Below, piece by piece: positions 1-5,935 of a stretch of DNA of 5,935 nt. The translations under genes were made by a program, and so were the position numbers. Below the pieces are notes generated by a model. It did not search any database. It had not been told where the DNA came from and saw only the letters and a program-made list of their open reading frames with translations. Position 1 is the stretch's first letter. Each line of letters begins with the position of its first letter. Origin of the DNA: RGIG3159 sp045640565 (lineage in GTDB: Bacteria; Bacillota; Clostridia; Oscillospirales; Oscillospiraceae); contig JAZUFG010000051.1 of the NCBI GenBank assembly GCA_045640565.1, positions 1 to 5,935 on the forward strand. The letters are read 5' to 3'.

Positions 1-110
1 AGCACGATCCCTGTTACGAGCATCCCGATGATACGCGGCAGCTTGATTTTGCGGCAGATGAAAGCCATGGAAAGAGCGACGAGAAAAATAAGGGATAATG
101 AAGTGAGCAT
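1..110 (-). CDS. Cation/proton antiporter (CPA2/Kef-like), N-terminal fragment
   Basis: Only the first 36 codons lie in the window; the gene continues past the left edge. The peptide begins MLTSLSLIFLVAL and continues KIKLPRIIGMLVTGIV. A first hydrophobic helix followed by a basic 'CRKIKLPRIIGMLVTGI' segment is the typical opening of membrane sodium(potassium)/proton exchangers of the Na_H_Exchanger (CPA2) family, where 'KLPRILGMLLTGILLGP'-like text is common. Such proteins exchange monovalent cations for protons across the cytoplasmic membrane. The ATG at 108-110 is preceded by GGGAGG six bases upstream, which fixes the start. The gene sits directly behind a fluoride-riboswitch-like leader with a terminator, so its expression is inferred to rise with fluoride. 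The family call rests on a short N-terminus, so the substrate is not determined, and another multi-pass membrane protein remains possible. Confidence 0.75.
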   Translation of the reverse strand, partial: MLTSLSLIFLVALSMAFICRKIKLPRIIGMLVTGIV

Positions 111-130
111 AAAAGCCTCCCGAAAAACGC

Positions 131-173
131 AAAAAGCCGACAGCTTCTGCCTGAAATGGCAGAAGTCATCAGC
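131..173 (-). terminator. Riboswitch-controlled intrinsic terminator in antiporter leader
   Basis: On the minus strand, bases 173-158 pair with 151-136 around a six-base loop (157-152). This gives a 16-position stem with a single A-C mismatch and a few G-U pairs; its top half CUUCUGCC/GGCAGAAG is perfect. Five U (135-131) follow at once, and another U run comes from 127-123. The 5' arm contains the 3' strands of aptamer helices P3 and P1, so the terminator and the folded aptamer exclude each other. Fluoride binding should therefore block the terminator and allow transcription of the antiporter. This is a standard 'ON' arrangement for this riboswitch class. Confidence 0.88.
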
Positions 174-217
174 TTAAATAAGCGGTTTAGGTTTCCCACG
201 GGAGAACTTCATTCCCT
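161..217 (-). ncRNA. Fluoride riboswitch (crcB-motif) aptamer
   Basis: Read on the minus strand from 217 to 161, the leader follows the crcB/fluoride aptamer layout. It has GGGAAUG, then GAAGU, then UUCUCCC, an internal AAACCGC, a small hairpin, and GCUGAUGACUUCU. Predicted helices are P2 (bases 216-213 with 203-200), P3 (183-180 with 175-172, loop AUUU) and the pseudoknot P1 (210-206 GAAGU with 166-162 ACUUC). The family hallmarks GG..AUG...UUC..CC, AAACCGC and GCUGAUGA are all present. P1 differs in sequence from examples I remember but keeps pairing, which argues for structure. The terminal CUGC replaces the more usual CUAC. The aptamer binds fluoride through Mg2+ ions. It begins a few bases after the predicted transcription start and precedes an antiporter gene. 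Confidence 0.85.
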
Positions 218-225
218 GTGAATCA

Positions 226-254
226 ATTATACATCATTTCGACCAAAAAATCAA
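226..254 (-). promoter_or_regulatory. Sigma-A promoter of the fluoride-riboswitch/antiporter transcript
   Basis: On the minus strand there is a perfect -10 TATAAT (231-226), a 17-base spacer, and a -35 TTGATT (254-249). The expected start, about seven bases downstream of the -10, is near base 219. That is just before the first base of the aptamer at 217, so promoter and aptamer support one another. The flanking DNA upstream is AT-rich. Confidence 0.8.
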
Positions 255-332
255 TAGATTCAGATAAATTCTGATTTGTCACAATATATCGCATATCTAA
301 TATTACTGAACAAACCAAAAAACATCCTTATC

Positions 333-363
333 AACCCGTGGGATTCTTCCCACGGAGGTTTTT
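333..363. terminator. Hairpin, probable terminator after the diguanylate cyclase gene
   Basis: CCGTGGG (336-342) and CCCACGG (349-355) form a perfect 7-bp, GC-rich stem with loop ATTCTT, and AAC/GTT-type pairing can extend it past a small bulge. It lies 18 bases beyond the stop codon of the minus-strand diguanylate cyclase gene, a natural place for its terminator. The T-run (359-363) follows the stem on the plus strand. On the minus strand the nearest T6 comes only about 13 bases after the stem. It may act in both directions or be weak for the minus-strand gene. Confidence 0.5.
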
Positions 364-372
364 GTATCCTAT

Positions 373-1503
373 TCAAAGGCGGGTGGTGACGATCTTATCC
401 CGTCCGGTGTTTTTGGCTTCATAGAGATTGGCGTCAGCCAGATTCACGAGATTTGCTGCGGAGATCACAAGGCCGGGAGTTATTTCCAGAAGGCCGATGC
501 TGATGGTGATGGTGTAAGATCCCGATGTCAAAGAGATGGGGTTGGAACGCCGATACTGCAGAAGGCTCTCGCAAAGGGACTGGGCGGACTCAGCGGAATT
601 CAGCAGGATGGCGAATTCCTCACCGCCCCAGCGGCAGACAGTTCCGGCGGAAGCTACCTGGGAAACCAGATCCTTAGCCACCTGCTGCAGGACCAGGTCC
701 CCGTTTTGGTGGCCGTAGCTGTCATTGACGCGCTTGAAATGGTCCAAGTCCACAATGGCAAAGGCATAGCCCTCGGCATGCTTTTCATCAAGAAAGAGGT
801 CCATCTGCTGGTTGAATCCGTAACGGTTGTAGATCCCGGTCAGGGAGTCGTGCCGATAAAGGTATTCAAAATTGCTTCGGGTTTCCGTCAGCTCCTCCTG
901 AGTGGCGGCACGGATGCCCTCAAAGAAAACGCCGGTACAGAAGAAGGCGGCATAGAGGAGAGGGAAACGGAAAAGAAAGCTTTCCGTGTAGCTGTACTGC
1001 AGAAGGGAATTGCCGATTTCTGTCCAGAAAAGGAAAAGGAGAATGATGTACTGAACAGAGGAGATAATGGCCCCCAATTTCACTCCGTAAAGGAGAAGGC
1101 CGCAGGCAGGAAGCAAGGCAGCCCAGATGGCGCTGAAGCCCTCGGGTTCGCCGCAGATCAGGAAAAAAGTGAAGAGAAGAATGCTTTCGGCGGCGAAGAG
1201 GACGCGGGCAAGGATTTCCGTGGTTCGGGATATCAAAGAAAGAAGGGCGTTGATAAGATTGGTTCCGGCAAAAATGATCGTGGAAAGAGTCAAGAGCTTC
1301 CAGGATGTGGTCATGTTAATGGCCGACATGACTGCGGAAACCACAAAGAAAATGATGTAGATGCAGAAGAAGCAGAGGCGGCGGCGCAGAGAATCGTCCG
1401 TCAGGAGTTCCCGGAGGGAAGTTTCTCCTTTCAGAATGATGGAGGCGATCGGCTTCCACTGCTCGTTTTTGTGATCGATATTCTTGAAAAGGAAAGGCGT
1501 CAT
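373..1503 (-). CDS. Membrane-anchored diguanylate cyclase (GGDEF domain)
   Basis: The product is predicted to make cyclic di-GMP from two GTP. It is 376 residues long from the ATG at 1503. A short polar N-terminus (about 40 residues) is followed by about six hydrophobic helices (roughly residues 41-196), forming a membrane sensor module I cannot assign to a named family. A short linker leads to a complete GGDEF domain (about 215-376). Visible motifs are DSLTGIYNRYGF (219-230), the metal-binding DLDHFKRVND (252-261), YGHQNGD, and the active-site loop RWGGEEF with GGEEF at 293-297. The domain should therefore be catalytic. The RxxD inhibitory site expected just before is ASAG (284-287), so feedback inhibition is probably lost. 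There is no EAL or HD-GYP domain. A TTG two codons upstream (1509) is an alternative start. I prefer the ATG because a GTGGG sequence lies eight bases before it. A strong promoter lies at 1589-1617. Confidence 0.92.
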   Translation of the reverse strand: MTPFLFKNIDHKNEQWKPIASIILKGETSLRELLTDDSLRRRLCFFCIYIIFFVVSAVMSAINMTTSWKLLTLSTIIFAGTNLINALLSLISRTTEILARVLFAAESILLFTFFLICGEPEGFSAIWAALLPACGLLLYGVKLGAIISSVQYIILLFLFWTEIGNSLLQYSYTESFLFRFPLLYAAFFCTGVFFEGIRAATQEELTETRSNFEYLYRHDSLTGIYNRYGFNQQMDLFLDEKHAEGYAFAIVDLDHFKRVNDSYGHQNGDLVLQQVAKDLVSQVASAGTVCRWGGEEFAILLNSAESAQSLCESLLQYRRSNPISLTSGSYTITISIGLLEITPGLVISAANLVNLADANLYEAKNTGRDKIVTTRL

Positions 1504-1540
1504 AGGCAATACCCACAGATGAAAAATCAGATAGTGACGG

Positions 1541-1576
1541 TTGGATACGGAAATTCATAAAAACCCGAGTATCCAA
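1541..1576 (-). repeat. Inverted repeat in the 5' leader of the diguanylate cyclase gene
   Basis: TTGGATAC (1541-1548) and GTATCCAA (1569-1576) are perfect 8-base inverted arms around 20 bases. They lie inside the predicted untranslated leader (from about 1582 to 1504), just after the transcription start. This could be an RNA hairpin or a binding site for a repressor. It does not resemble the c-di-GMP (GEMM) riboswitches or any other riboswitch I recognise. The function is unknown. Confidence 0.45.
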
Positions 1577-1588
1577 ATTTATGGGGTG

Positions 1589-1617
1589 ATTATAGAGGCT
1601 TTTTCCGAGTTTTTCAA
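1589..1617 (-). promoter_or_regulatory. Strong sigma-A promoter of the diguanylate cyclase gene
   Basis: On the minus strand, -35 TTGAAA (1617-1612), an exact 17-base spacer and a perfect -10 TATAAT (1594-1589) give a near-consensus promoter. Just upstream (1620-1642) is a run of A and T tracts, including the palindrome CAAAAATTTTTG, which would serve well as an UP element. Transcription should start near 1582, leaving a leader of about 80 bases. The promoter lies completely within the short gap after the oxidoreductase stop codon. Confidence 0.8.
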
Positions 1618-1642
1618 GGTAAAATTTCAAAAATTTTTGATT

Positions 1643-3904
1643 TCATTCCGTATAGGCGCTGATGTTATAGAGACTGAGGAAATCGGCGCCGTTGGAGGCA
1701 AGAACTTCCAGCTTCAGAGCATCGGTTTTCAGGTCACAGGGGATGGAAAGAAAACGCTGATAATTCCCGTTAACAGCGGCCAATTCCTGCCATGTATCCT
1801 CCGAACGGTAAAGGAGACGGAAATCCCGAATGACCTCGGGCATCCGGTTGAAATCATAGGGCTTTACATTCCGAACGCGGAAATTCAGGTCAGAGTTAAA
1901 GGTCAGGGTGATCTCCTTCAGCTGCTTGGGAGCGTCAAACTCCAGGGTCAGAGAGGCAGCTTCTTCCCGCCCGGACGCCCAAAGATTGGGCTGTCCGTAG
2001 GGACGGAGGTAGCCGTTATGGGCGTTTTCTGCTCCGTAAAGAGAAACGGCGGGCTCGGGGAGGAAGCAGAGAGTATGGCTGATGTTGGGCTGTGAGGCCG
2101 TGGAATATTTCCGCAATTTCAGGGGCATCCCCAGCTTCATCCATTCATAGGTCATCATTTGGAGGCTGTCATAGTCCCGCACATTGGGAAGGGTGTTTTC
2201 CTTCCGCATGAGGGAGCATACGCAGGGAAGCCGTTTCGTGGAAGCGGCCAGGCTCAGGCAGGGGTCCCCCTCAAATTCCAGGAAGAGGAACTCGCTTTGA
2301 AGGGAATAGCCGGAGAGGTCCAGGCAGAAGGAGCCGGAGGCGCAGGCTTCCAGGGAAAAGTTCTCTTTCCCGAGGAGGAAGCCGGGGTTGTAATTCTGCT
2401 TTTTGCCGGCACGGAAAACACGGACCTCCAATTTGCCGGGGGCCTCGCTTTTGTAGAAGAAGCGAAGCTTTTTTAATTCCTCTTTCACAGGAAGACTCAA
2501 AGCCAAAACGGTGTTGAGAGGGAAGTATTCTTCAGGGCTTTCCAAAGCGAAGGCAAGCTCCGAGGAAACGCGGATCTTTCCCTTGAGGGCAGCATCTGCC
2601 GGGTCCTCATTCCGATAGCCGAGGACAGTTTGGTCTTTTCGGAACTGAAGCCGGTGCAGGGCTTCCATGTCCGTTTCCAAAAGCTCCTTCGGGAGCTTTT
2701 TCTTTTGGATACAGAGGGCTGCCGCCAAGCCCACGGCCTGGCCTACGGTGGCCAAGGTGGCATTCAGGCGGGTAGAGCCGGAGGCCACATGGCTTACGGA
2801 GAAGCAGCGGCCGATGACGAAGAGATTCCGGCACTCCTCGGCAATGGCGCAGCGGAGGGGGATGGAATAGAGACCCTTGAGATAAACCCACCAGTTTTCC
2901 GGGTCCTTTCCGTAAAAGCCTTTGGGGGAATGGAGATCGATGGCCCAACCGCCATAGCCTACGGCATCGGGAAAATCGACCTGTTCCACGATGTCTTTTT
3001 CGGTCAGGCGGTAGAGGCCCCGGATCCGCCGGGATTCCCGTTTGCCGGGATAGGGAGAGATATATTCAAAGTCGTAATTTTCAGCGCCGTAGTCCTGCTT
3101 TTTGATATAGTCCCAAATGCTGTGGAGAAGCTTTCGGTGCTCCATGTTGATCTCTTCAGAGTCCGCGACCTGGTTCAGGCCCGCGCCTACCTCATAGAAC
3201 CATACAAAGCGCTGGAACATTTCCTTGGGGACCTCCCGGTGCTCCAGAATTCCGGATCCTTCCAGGTCAAAGGAATTCTCCGGGGGATAGAAGCGGATGG
3301 GATGCCCATTATCCTTTGCATAGTAGGTCAGGGTGCTGAGGAGCAGATCTTCGTTTGCTTCCGGGCCGGCTATTTTTTCTCCGTAGCTTTCCGCAGACTC
3401 GGAGCCCTCTTCCCAACTGCAGCCGGAAAGAGCAGAGAGGGTGCCGTCGCCCGTATTATCCGCAAAGAGGGGCGCAAAGAAGACGAAACGCTTTTCCGTG
3501 GTGTTCTGAACGCCGGAGGCGGAGATGATTTTCCCCTCCTTTAGATCGGTCCTGTCAATGCAGGTATTGAGATAGAGGTCCAAAAGAGGCTCTGCAGTGA
3601 TGAAATCCATGAGGACCATATCCCAGCGATAAGAGTTTCCGTCCCGATTGTCATGAAGATTGCGAAGACGGATCTCTTCTATCAGGCCGCTTTCCCGGGC
3701 GTTGTAGTTGAATTGCTGCTCTCCGTCAGCTCCGTCCACCGGGCAGCGGATCTCAGCGCCGCTGTTGCCGCCGATGAATCCCCGACTGGAAACAAGGGCA
3801 GTGTGCAGGCCTGACCGAGCGGCCTCAACGGCGCAGCAGATTCCCGTAAAGCCGCCGCCGACAACAACAAAATCATAGTGCTTTTCGTAACTTTGAAATT
3901 CCAT
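1643..3904 (-). CDS. FAD-dependent oxidoreductase (FAD_oxidored type) with discoidin-like C-terminus
   Basis: This is a 753-residue protein without signal peptide or membrane segment, so it is probably cytoplasmic. The N-terminal part (about 8-400) is a Rossmann-type FAD domain: YDFVVVGGGFTG (dinucleotide motif G16-G21), RGFIGGNSG (41-49) and ADNTGDGTLSALSG (148-161). It also has SRRIRGLYRLTEKDI (291-305) and the closing flavin motif NLFVIGRCFS (360-369) with SHVASGSTRLN (371-381). This pattern fits the FAD_oxidored family, which also holds many proteins loosely labelled 'xanthan lyase'; substrates are mostly unknown. Residues about 435-560 look like a beta-rich middle domain. Residues about 625-753 resemble an F5/8 type C (discoidin) beta-sandwich, with LTLEFDAPKQLKEITLTF near the start and a strand-rich end. 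The ATG at 3902-3904 has GGAGGGG seven bases upstream. No close functional partner is visible nearby, so the substrate cannot be given. Confidence 0.88.
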   Translation of the reverse strand: MEFQSYEKHYDFVVVGGGFTGICCAVEAARSGLHTALVSSRGFIGGNSGAEIRCPVDGADGEQQFNYNARESGLIEEIRLRNLHDNRDGNSYRWDMVLMDFITAEPLLDLYLNTCIDRTDLKEGKIISASGVQNTTEKRFVFFAPLFADNTGDGTLSALSGCSWEEGSESAESYGEKIAGPEANEDLLLSTLTYYAKDNGHPIRFYPPENSFDLEGSGILEHREVPKEMFQRFVWFYEVGAGLNQVADSEEINMEHRKLLHSIWDYIKKQDYGAENYDFEYISPYPGKRESRRIRGLYRLTEKDIVEQVDFPDAVGYGGWAIDLHSPKGFYGKDPENWWVYLKGLYSIPLRCAIAEECRNLFVIGRCFSVSHVASGSTRLNATLATVGQAVGLAAALCIQKKKLPKELLETDMEALHRLQFRKDQTVLGYRNEDPADAALKGKIRVSSELAFALESPEEYFPLNTVLALSLPVKEELKKLRFFYKSEAPGKLEVRVFRAGKKQNYNPGFLLGKENFSLEACASGSFCLDLSGYSLQSEFLFLEFEGDPCLSLAASTKRLPCVCSLMRKENTLPNVRDYDSLQMMTYEWMKLGMPLKLRKYSTASQPNISHTLCFLPEPAVSLYGAENAHNGYLRPYGQPNLWASGREEAASLTLEFDAPKQLKEITLTFNSDLNFRVRNVKPYDFNRMPEVIRDFRLLYRSEDTWQELAAVNGNYQRFLSIPCDLKTDALKLEVLASNGADFLSLYNISAYTE

Positions 3905-3940
3905 GGGATAGCCCCTCCGAAGAGTGTTTTTCTTTCTTTC

Positions 3941-3969
3941 AGTTTAGCGCAAAGCGGAGAAAAAAACAA
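3941..3969 (-). promoter_or_regulatory. Possible promoter of the FAD oxidoreductase gene
   Basis: On the minus strand, TTGTTT (3969-3964) and TAAACT (3946-3941) are separated by 17 bases, about 37 bases before the start codon. Both boxes are imperfect (3 of 6 and 4 of 6 matches). It is the best candidate in the divergent region but clearly weaker than the other promoters here, so an activator or a different site may be involved. Confidence 0.4.
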
Positions 3970-4021
3970 GGAGAAGAAATGCAAAAAGAATTCATAGTCT
4001 ATTCATCCATAGGAGGAATTC

Positions 4022-4032
4022 TGTGGTATAAT
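4022..4032 (+). promoter_or_regulatory. Extended -10 promoter of the ABC transporter gene
   Basis: A perfect TATAAT (4027-4032) is preceded by TGG (4024-4026), making an extended -10 element. No good -35 is found at the right distance, which is usual for extended -10 promoters. The expected start is near 4039, leaving a leader of about 47 bases before the ATG at 4086. It faces away from the oxidoreductase promoter. Confidence 0.65.
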
Positions 4033-4085
4033 ACAGAGCATAATATTACACAAGTGAGTAGAAGTTTTCTCGGGAAAGGCCTGCC

Positions 4086-5935
4086 ATGCTGGAGCTGAAA
4101 GATATTGTGAAAATTTATCCCTCCGGAGGGGAGAATGTCCGGGCGCTGAAGGGTGTAAGCCTGAGCTTCCGGAACTGTGAATTTGTTTCGGTTTTAGGAC
4201 CCTCCGGCTGCGGCAAGACAACCATGCTGAATATCATCGGCGGTTTGGACCAGTACACCGAGGGGGATTTGCAGATCAACGGCAGATCCACCCGGGATTA
4301 TAAGGACCGGGACTGGGATACATACCGGAACCATTCCATAGGCTTTGTTTTCCAAAGCTATAACCTGATCCCCCACCAGACCGTTCTTTCCAATGTGGAG
4401 CTGGCCCTGACCCTTTCCGGCGTCTCCAAAAAAGAGAGGCGGGAGCGGGCAATCCGGGCATTGGAGAGAGTGGGCCTGGGCAGTCAGCTGAAAAAGAGGC
4501 CGGCCCAGATGTCCGGCGGCCAAATGCAGCGAGTGGCGATTGCCCGCGCCATTGTCAACGATCCGGATATCATTTTGGCCGATGAACCCACCGGCGCATT
4601 GGACAGCGAGACCAGTGTTCAGGTCATGGAAATTCTGAAGGATATTTCCAAAGACCGTTTGGTTATCATGGTGACCCATAACCCGGATCTTGCAATGGAA
4701 TATTCCACAAGGATCATCCGAATGCTGGACGGAAGCATTCAGGATGATTCCATGCCGATTTCCCCGGAGGAGTTGGAAAACCTTAGGGAGGAAGATGCGA
4801 AAATTGCAGAATACGGATCCAGAAAGGCGGCTTTGGCCGCGGAGGGCAATTCCGCAGAAGGGTCGGAACTGCCGGGAAAAGAGAAACGGAAAAAGATGGC
4901 CTCCATGTCTTTTGCCACGGCCTTCGGTCTTTCTCTGAACAACCTCTTTACCAAAAAGGGAAGAACACTTCTCACGGCCTTCGCAGGCAGCATCGGCATT
5001 ATCGGCATTGCCCTGATCTATGCGGTATCTCAAGGCACATCGGACTATATTGACCGGGTTCAGGAGGATGCCCTTACGGCCTATCCCCTGGCCATCACAG
5101 AGGAGTCCGCGGATCTGACTTCCATCATTTCCGGTTATCTTTCCTCCGATAAAGCTGCGGATGAGGCCAGAAAAGAGAATTCCGTTACCGAACAGCAGTT
5201 TATCGCCAGCCTTTTCGGCGGGATCGGCACAAATGATTTGAGGTCCTTTAAGGCCTATCTGGAGGAGAACGAGGAGAATCTAAAAGGGGATATCAATGCT
5301 GTTTTCTACGGATACGGCCTGACGCCCAGGATCTTTACCCGTGATTTGAACGGGGACCTTTTAGAATCCAATCCGGGACCCTTCTCCTATATGATGGATT
5401 CCGGGAGTGCCGGAGGAAGTCCGGCTTCCATGGCTTCCAGCTTCGGCGCCAGCGGTATGTCCACGTTCTCAGAACTGACGGATAATTCAGAGCGCGTGCG
5501 GAGCCAGTACGATATGCTGATGGGCACCTGGCCGGAAAAGGAGAACGAGATTCTTCTGGTCCTGCAGGACCCGGGGCAAATCAGCGATTTCCTGACCTAT
5601 TCCGTAGGCCTTCATGATATGAAAAACATCCAGGAAATGATGGTGCAGATCCAGAATGGAGAGACTCCCTCGCTCCCGGTGGAGACCAACCAATGGTCCT
5701 ATGAGGAGTTGATGAGCCTGGATTTCCGCCTGATCCATGCAGCGGATTGCTACCGCTATGACAAAAGCCACAAGGTCTATACGGACATGCGGGACAGCGA
5801 AGCCTACATGGATGACCTCTATGAAGAGGCCATGAAGTTGAAAATTTCGGGAATTGCCAGCCCAATGGAGGATGCCAGTTCTGCAACGTTATCCACAGGC
5901 TTCTATTATCTTCCGGAATTGACGCTGTCCATGAT
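4086..5935 (+). CDS. ABC transporter, fused ATPase and FtsX/MacB-type permease (3' end missing)
   Basis: The reading frame is open without interruption from the ATG at 4086 to the right edge (616 codons), so the C-terminus is outside the window. Residues 1-220 form a complete LolD/MacB-class ATPase: Walker A GPSGCGKTT (38-46), Q-loop Q90, signature SGGQMQ (143-148), Walker B IILADE (162-167, catalytic Glu167), D-loop GALD (170-173) and switch His198. A charged linker (about 220-275) joins it to a first membrane helix (about 295-317, GSIGIIGIALIYAV). A large extracellular domain then starts (about 318 onward), with a Ser/Gly/Ala-rich stretch at about 437-461. This order is that of fused type VII (MacB-like) systems, which use ATP to move or extract substrates from the membrane rather than channel them through it. 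Bacillota versions commonly exceed 1000 residues, with three more helices at the C-terminus. GGGAAAGG lies a few bases upstream of the ATG. The substrate is unknown; antimicrobial peptide or lipoprotein export are possibilities. Confidence 0.9.
   Translation, partial: MLELKDIVKIYPSGGENVRALKGVSLSFRNCEFVSVLGPSGCGKTTMLNIIGGLDQYTEGDLQINGRSTRDYKDRDWDTYRNHSIGFVFQSYNLIPHQTVLSNVELALTLSGVSKKERRERAIRALERVGLGSQLKKRPAQMSGGQMQRVAIARAIVNDPDIILADEPTGALDSETSVQVMEILKDISKDRLVIMVTHNPDLAMEYSTRIIRMLDGSIQDDSMPISPEELENLREEDAKIAEYGSRKAALAAEGNSAEGSELPGKEKRKKMASMSFATAFGLSLNNLFTKKGRTLLTAFAGSIGIIGIALIYAVSQGTSDYIDRVQEDALTAYPLAITEESADLTSIISGYLSSDKAADEARKENSVTEQQFIASLFGGIGTNDLRSFKAYLEENEENLKGDINAVFYGYGLTPRIFTRDLNGDLLESNPGPFSYMMDSGSAGGSPASMASSFGASGMSTFSELTDNSERVRSQYDMLMGTWPEKENEILLVLQDPGQISDFLTYSVGLHDMKNIQEMMVQIQNGETPSLPVETNQWSYEELMSLDFRLIHAADCYRYDKSHKVYTDMRDSEAYMDDLYEEAMKLKISGIASPMEDASSATLSTGFYYLPELTLSM

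Noticed and set aside
14..199. Minus-strand 61-codon frame covering the riboswitch and the antiporter start
   Set aside because: It would translate through the aptamer and terminator in another frame; the antiporter frame starting at 110 has the ribosome binding site and the family-like peptide.
260..274. Small inverted repeat TCAGA/TCTGA upstream of the antiporter promoter
   Set aside because: Five-base arms in AT-rich DNA are expected by chance; there is no further evidence for an operator.
193..355. Nine-base match TTCCCACGG at 193-201 and 347-355, in the aptamer and in the spacer hairpin
   Set aside because: It is too short to be a meaningful repeat, and each copy is explained by its own local structure.
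706..1560. Long plus-strand open frame (284 codons) opposite the diguanylate cyclase gene
   Set aside because: Its translation is low-complexity and charged with no domain, and the minus strand here has an unmistakable GGDEF protein with its own promoter.
2630..3544. Long plus-strand open frame (304 codons) opposite the FAD oxidoreductase gene
   Set aside because: It is antisense to conserved flavoprotein motifs, has no recognisable domain, and no ribosome binding site was identified.
4012..4025. AGGAGG followed by GTG just upstream of the transporter promoter
   Set aside because: The frame from the GTG ends after two codons, and the site lies before the predicted transcription start.
4194..5033. 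Minus-strand open frame (279 codons) opposite the ABC transporter gene
   Set aside because: It lies across the Walker A to first-helix region of a clear ABC ATPase/permease, and its translation is His/Gly/Gln-rich with no family resemblance.

Overview
The window looks like chromosomal DNA from a Bacillota bacterium, probably a Clostridia-type anaerobe. The reasons are near-consensus sigma-A promoters (TATAAT with 17-base spacers), strong GGAGG-type ribosome binding sites, a fused ATPase/permease ABC exporter typical of that phylum, and moderate GC content. The genus cannot be fixed from this sequence. No mobile element, tRNA, rRNA or CRISPR array was seen.

Layout from left to right: (1) Bases 1-110, minus strand, hold the first 36 codons of a cation/proton antiporter that runs off the left edge. 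(2) Bases 111-254, minus strand, are its leader and promoter. The leader matches the fluoride riboswitch (crcB motif), and its 3' half is reused as one arm of an intrinsic terminator, so the antiporter is predicted to be switched on by fluoride. (3) Bases 255-372 are an AT-rich spacer with a strong hairpin. (4) Bases 373-1503, minus strand, encode a membrane-bound diguanylate cyclase with an intact GGEEF site and no I-site, driven by its own near-perfect promoter. (5) Bases 1643-3904, minus strand, encode a large FAD-dependent oxidoreductase (FAD_oxidored type) with a discoidin-like C-terminal domain. (6) Bases 3905-4085 are a divergent promoter region. (7) Bases 4086-5935, plus strand, hold an ABC transporter with its ATPase fused to an FtsX/MacB-type permease; it runs off the right edge.

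The three minus-strand genes point the same way, but each has its own promoter-like element, so they need not form one operon. I see no obvious shared pathway linking oxidoreductase, diguanylate cyclase and ABC exporter. The best-supported regulatory unit, and the most interesting item, is the fluoride riboswitch placed before an antiporter gene instead of the usual crcB/Fluc or CLC-F fluoride exporter gene.
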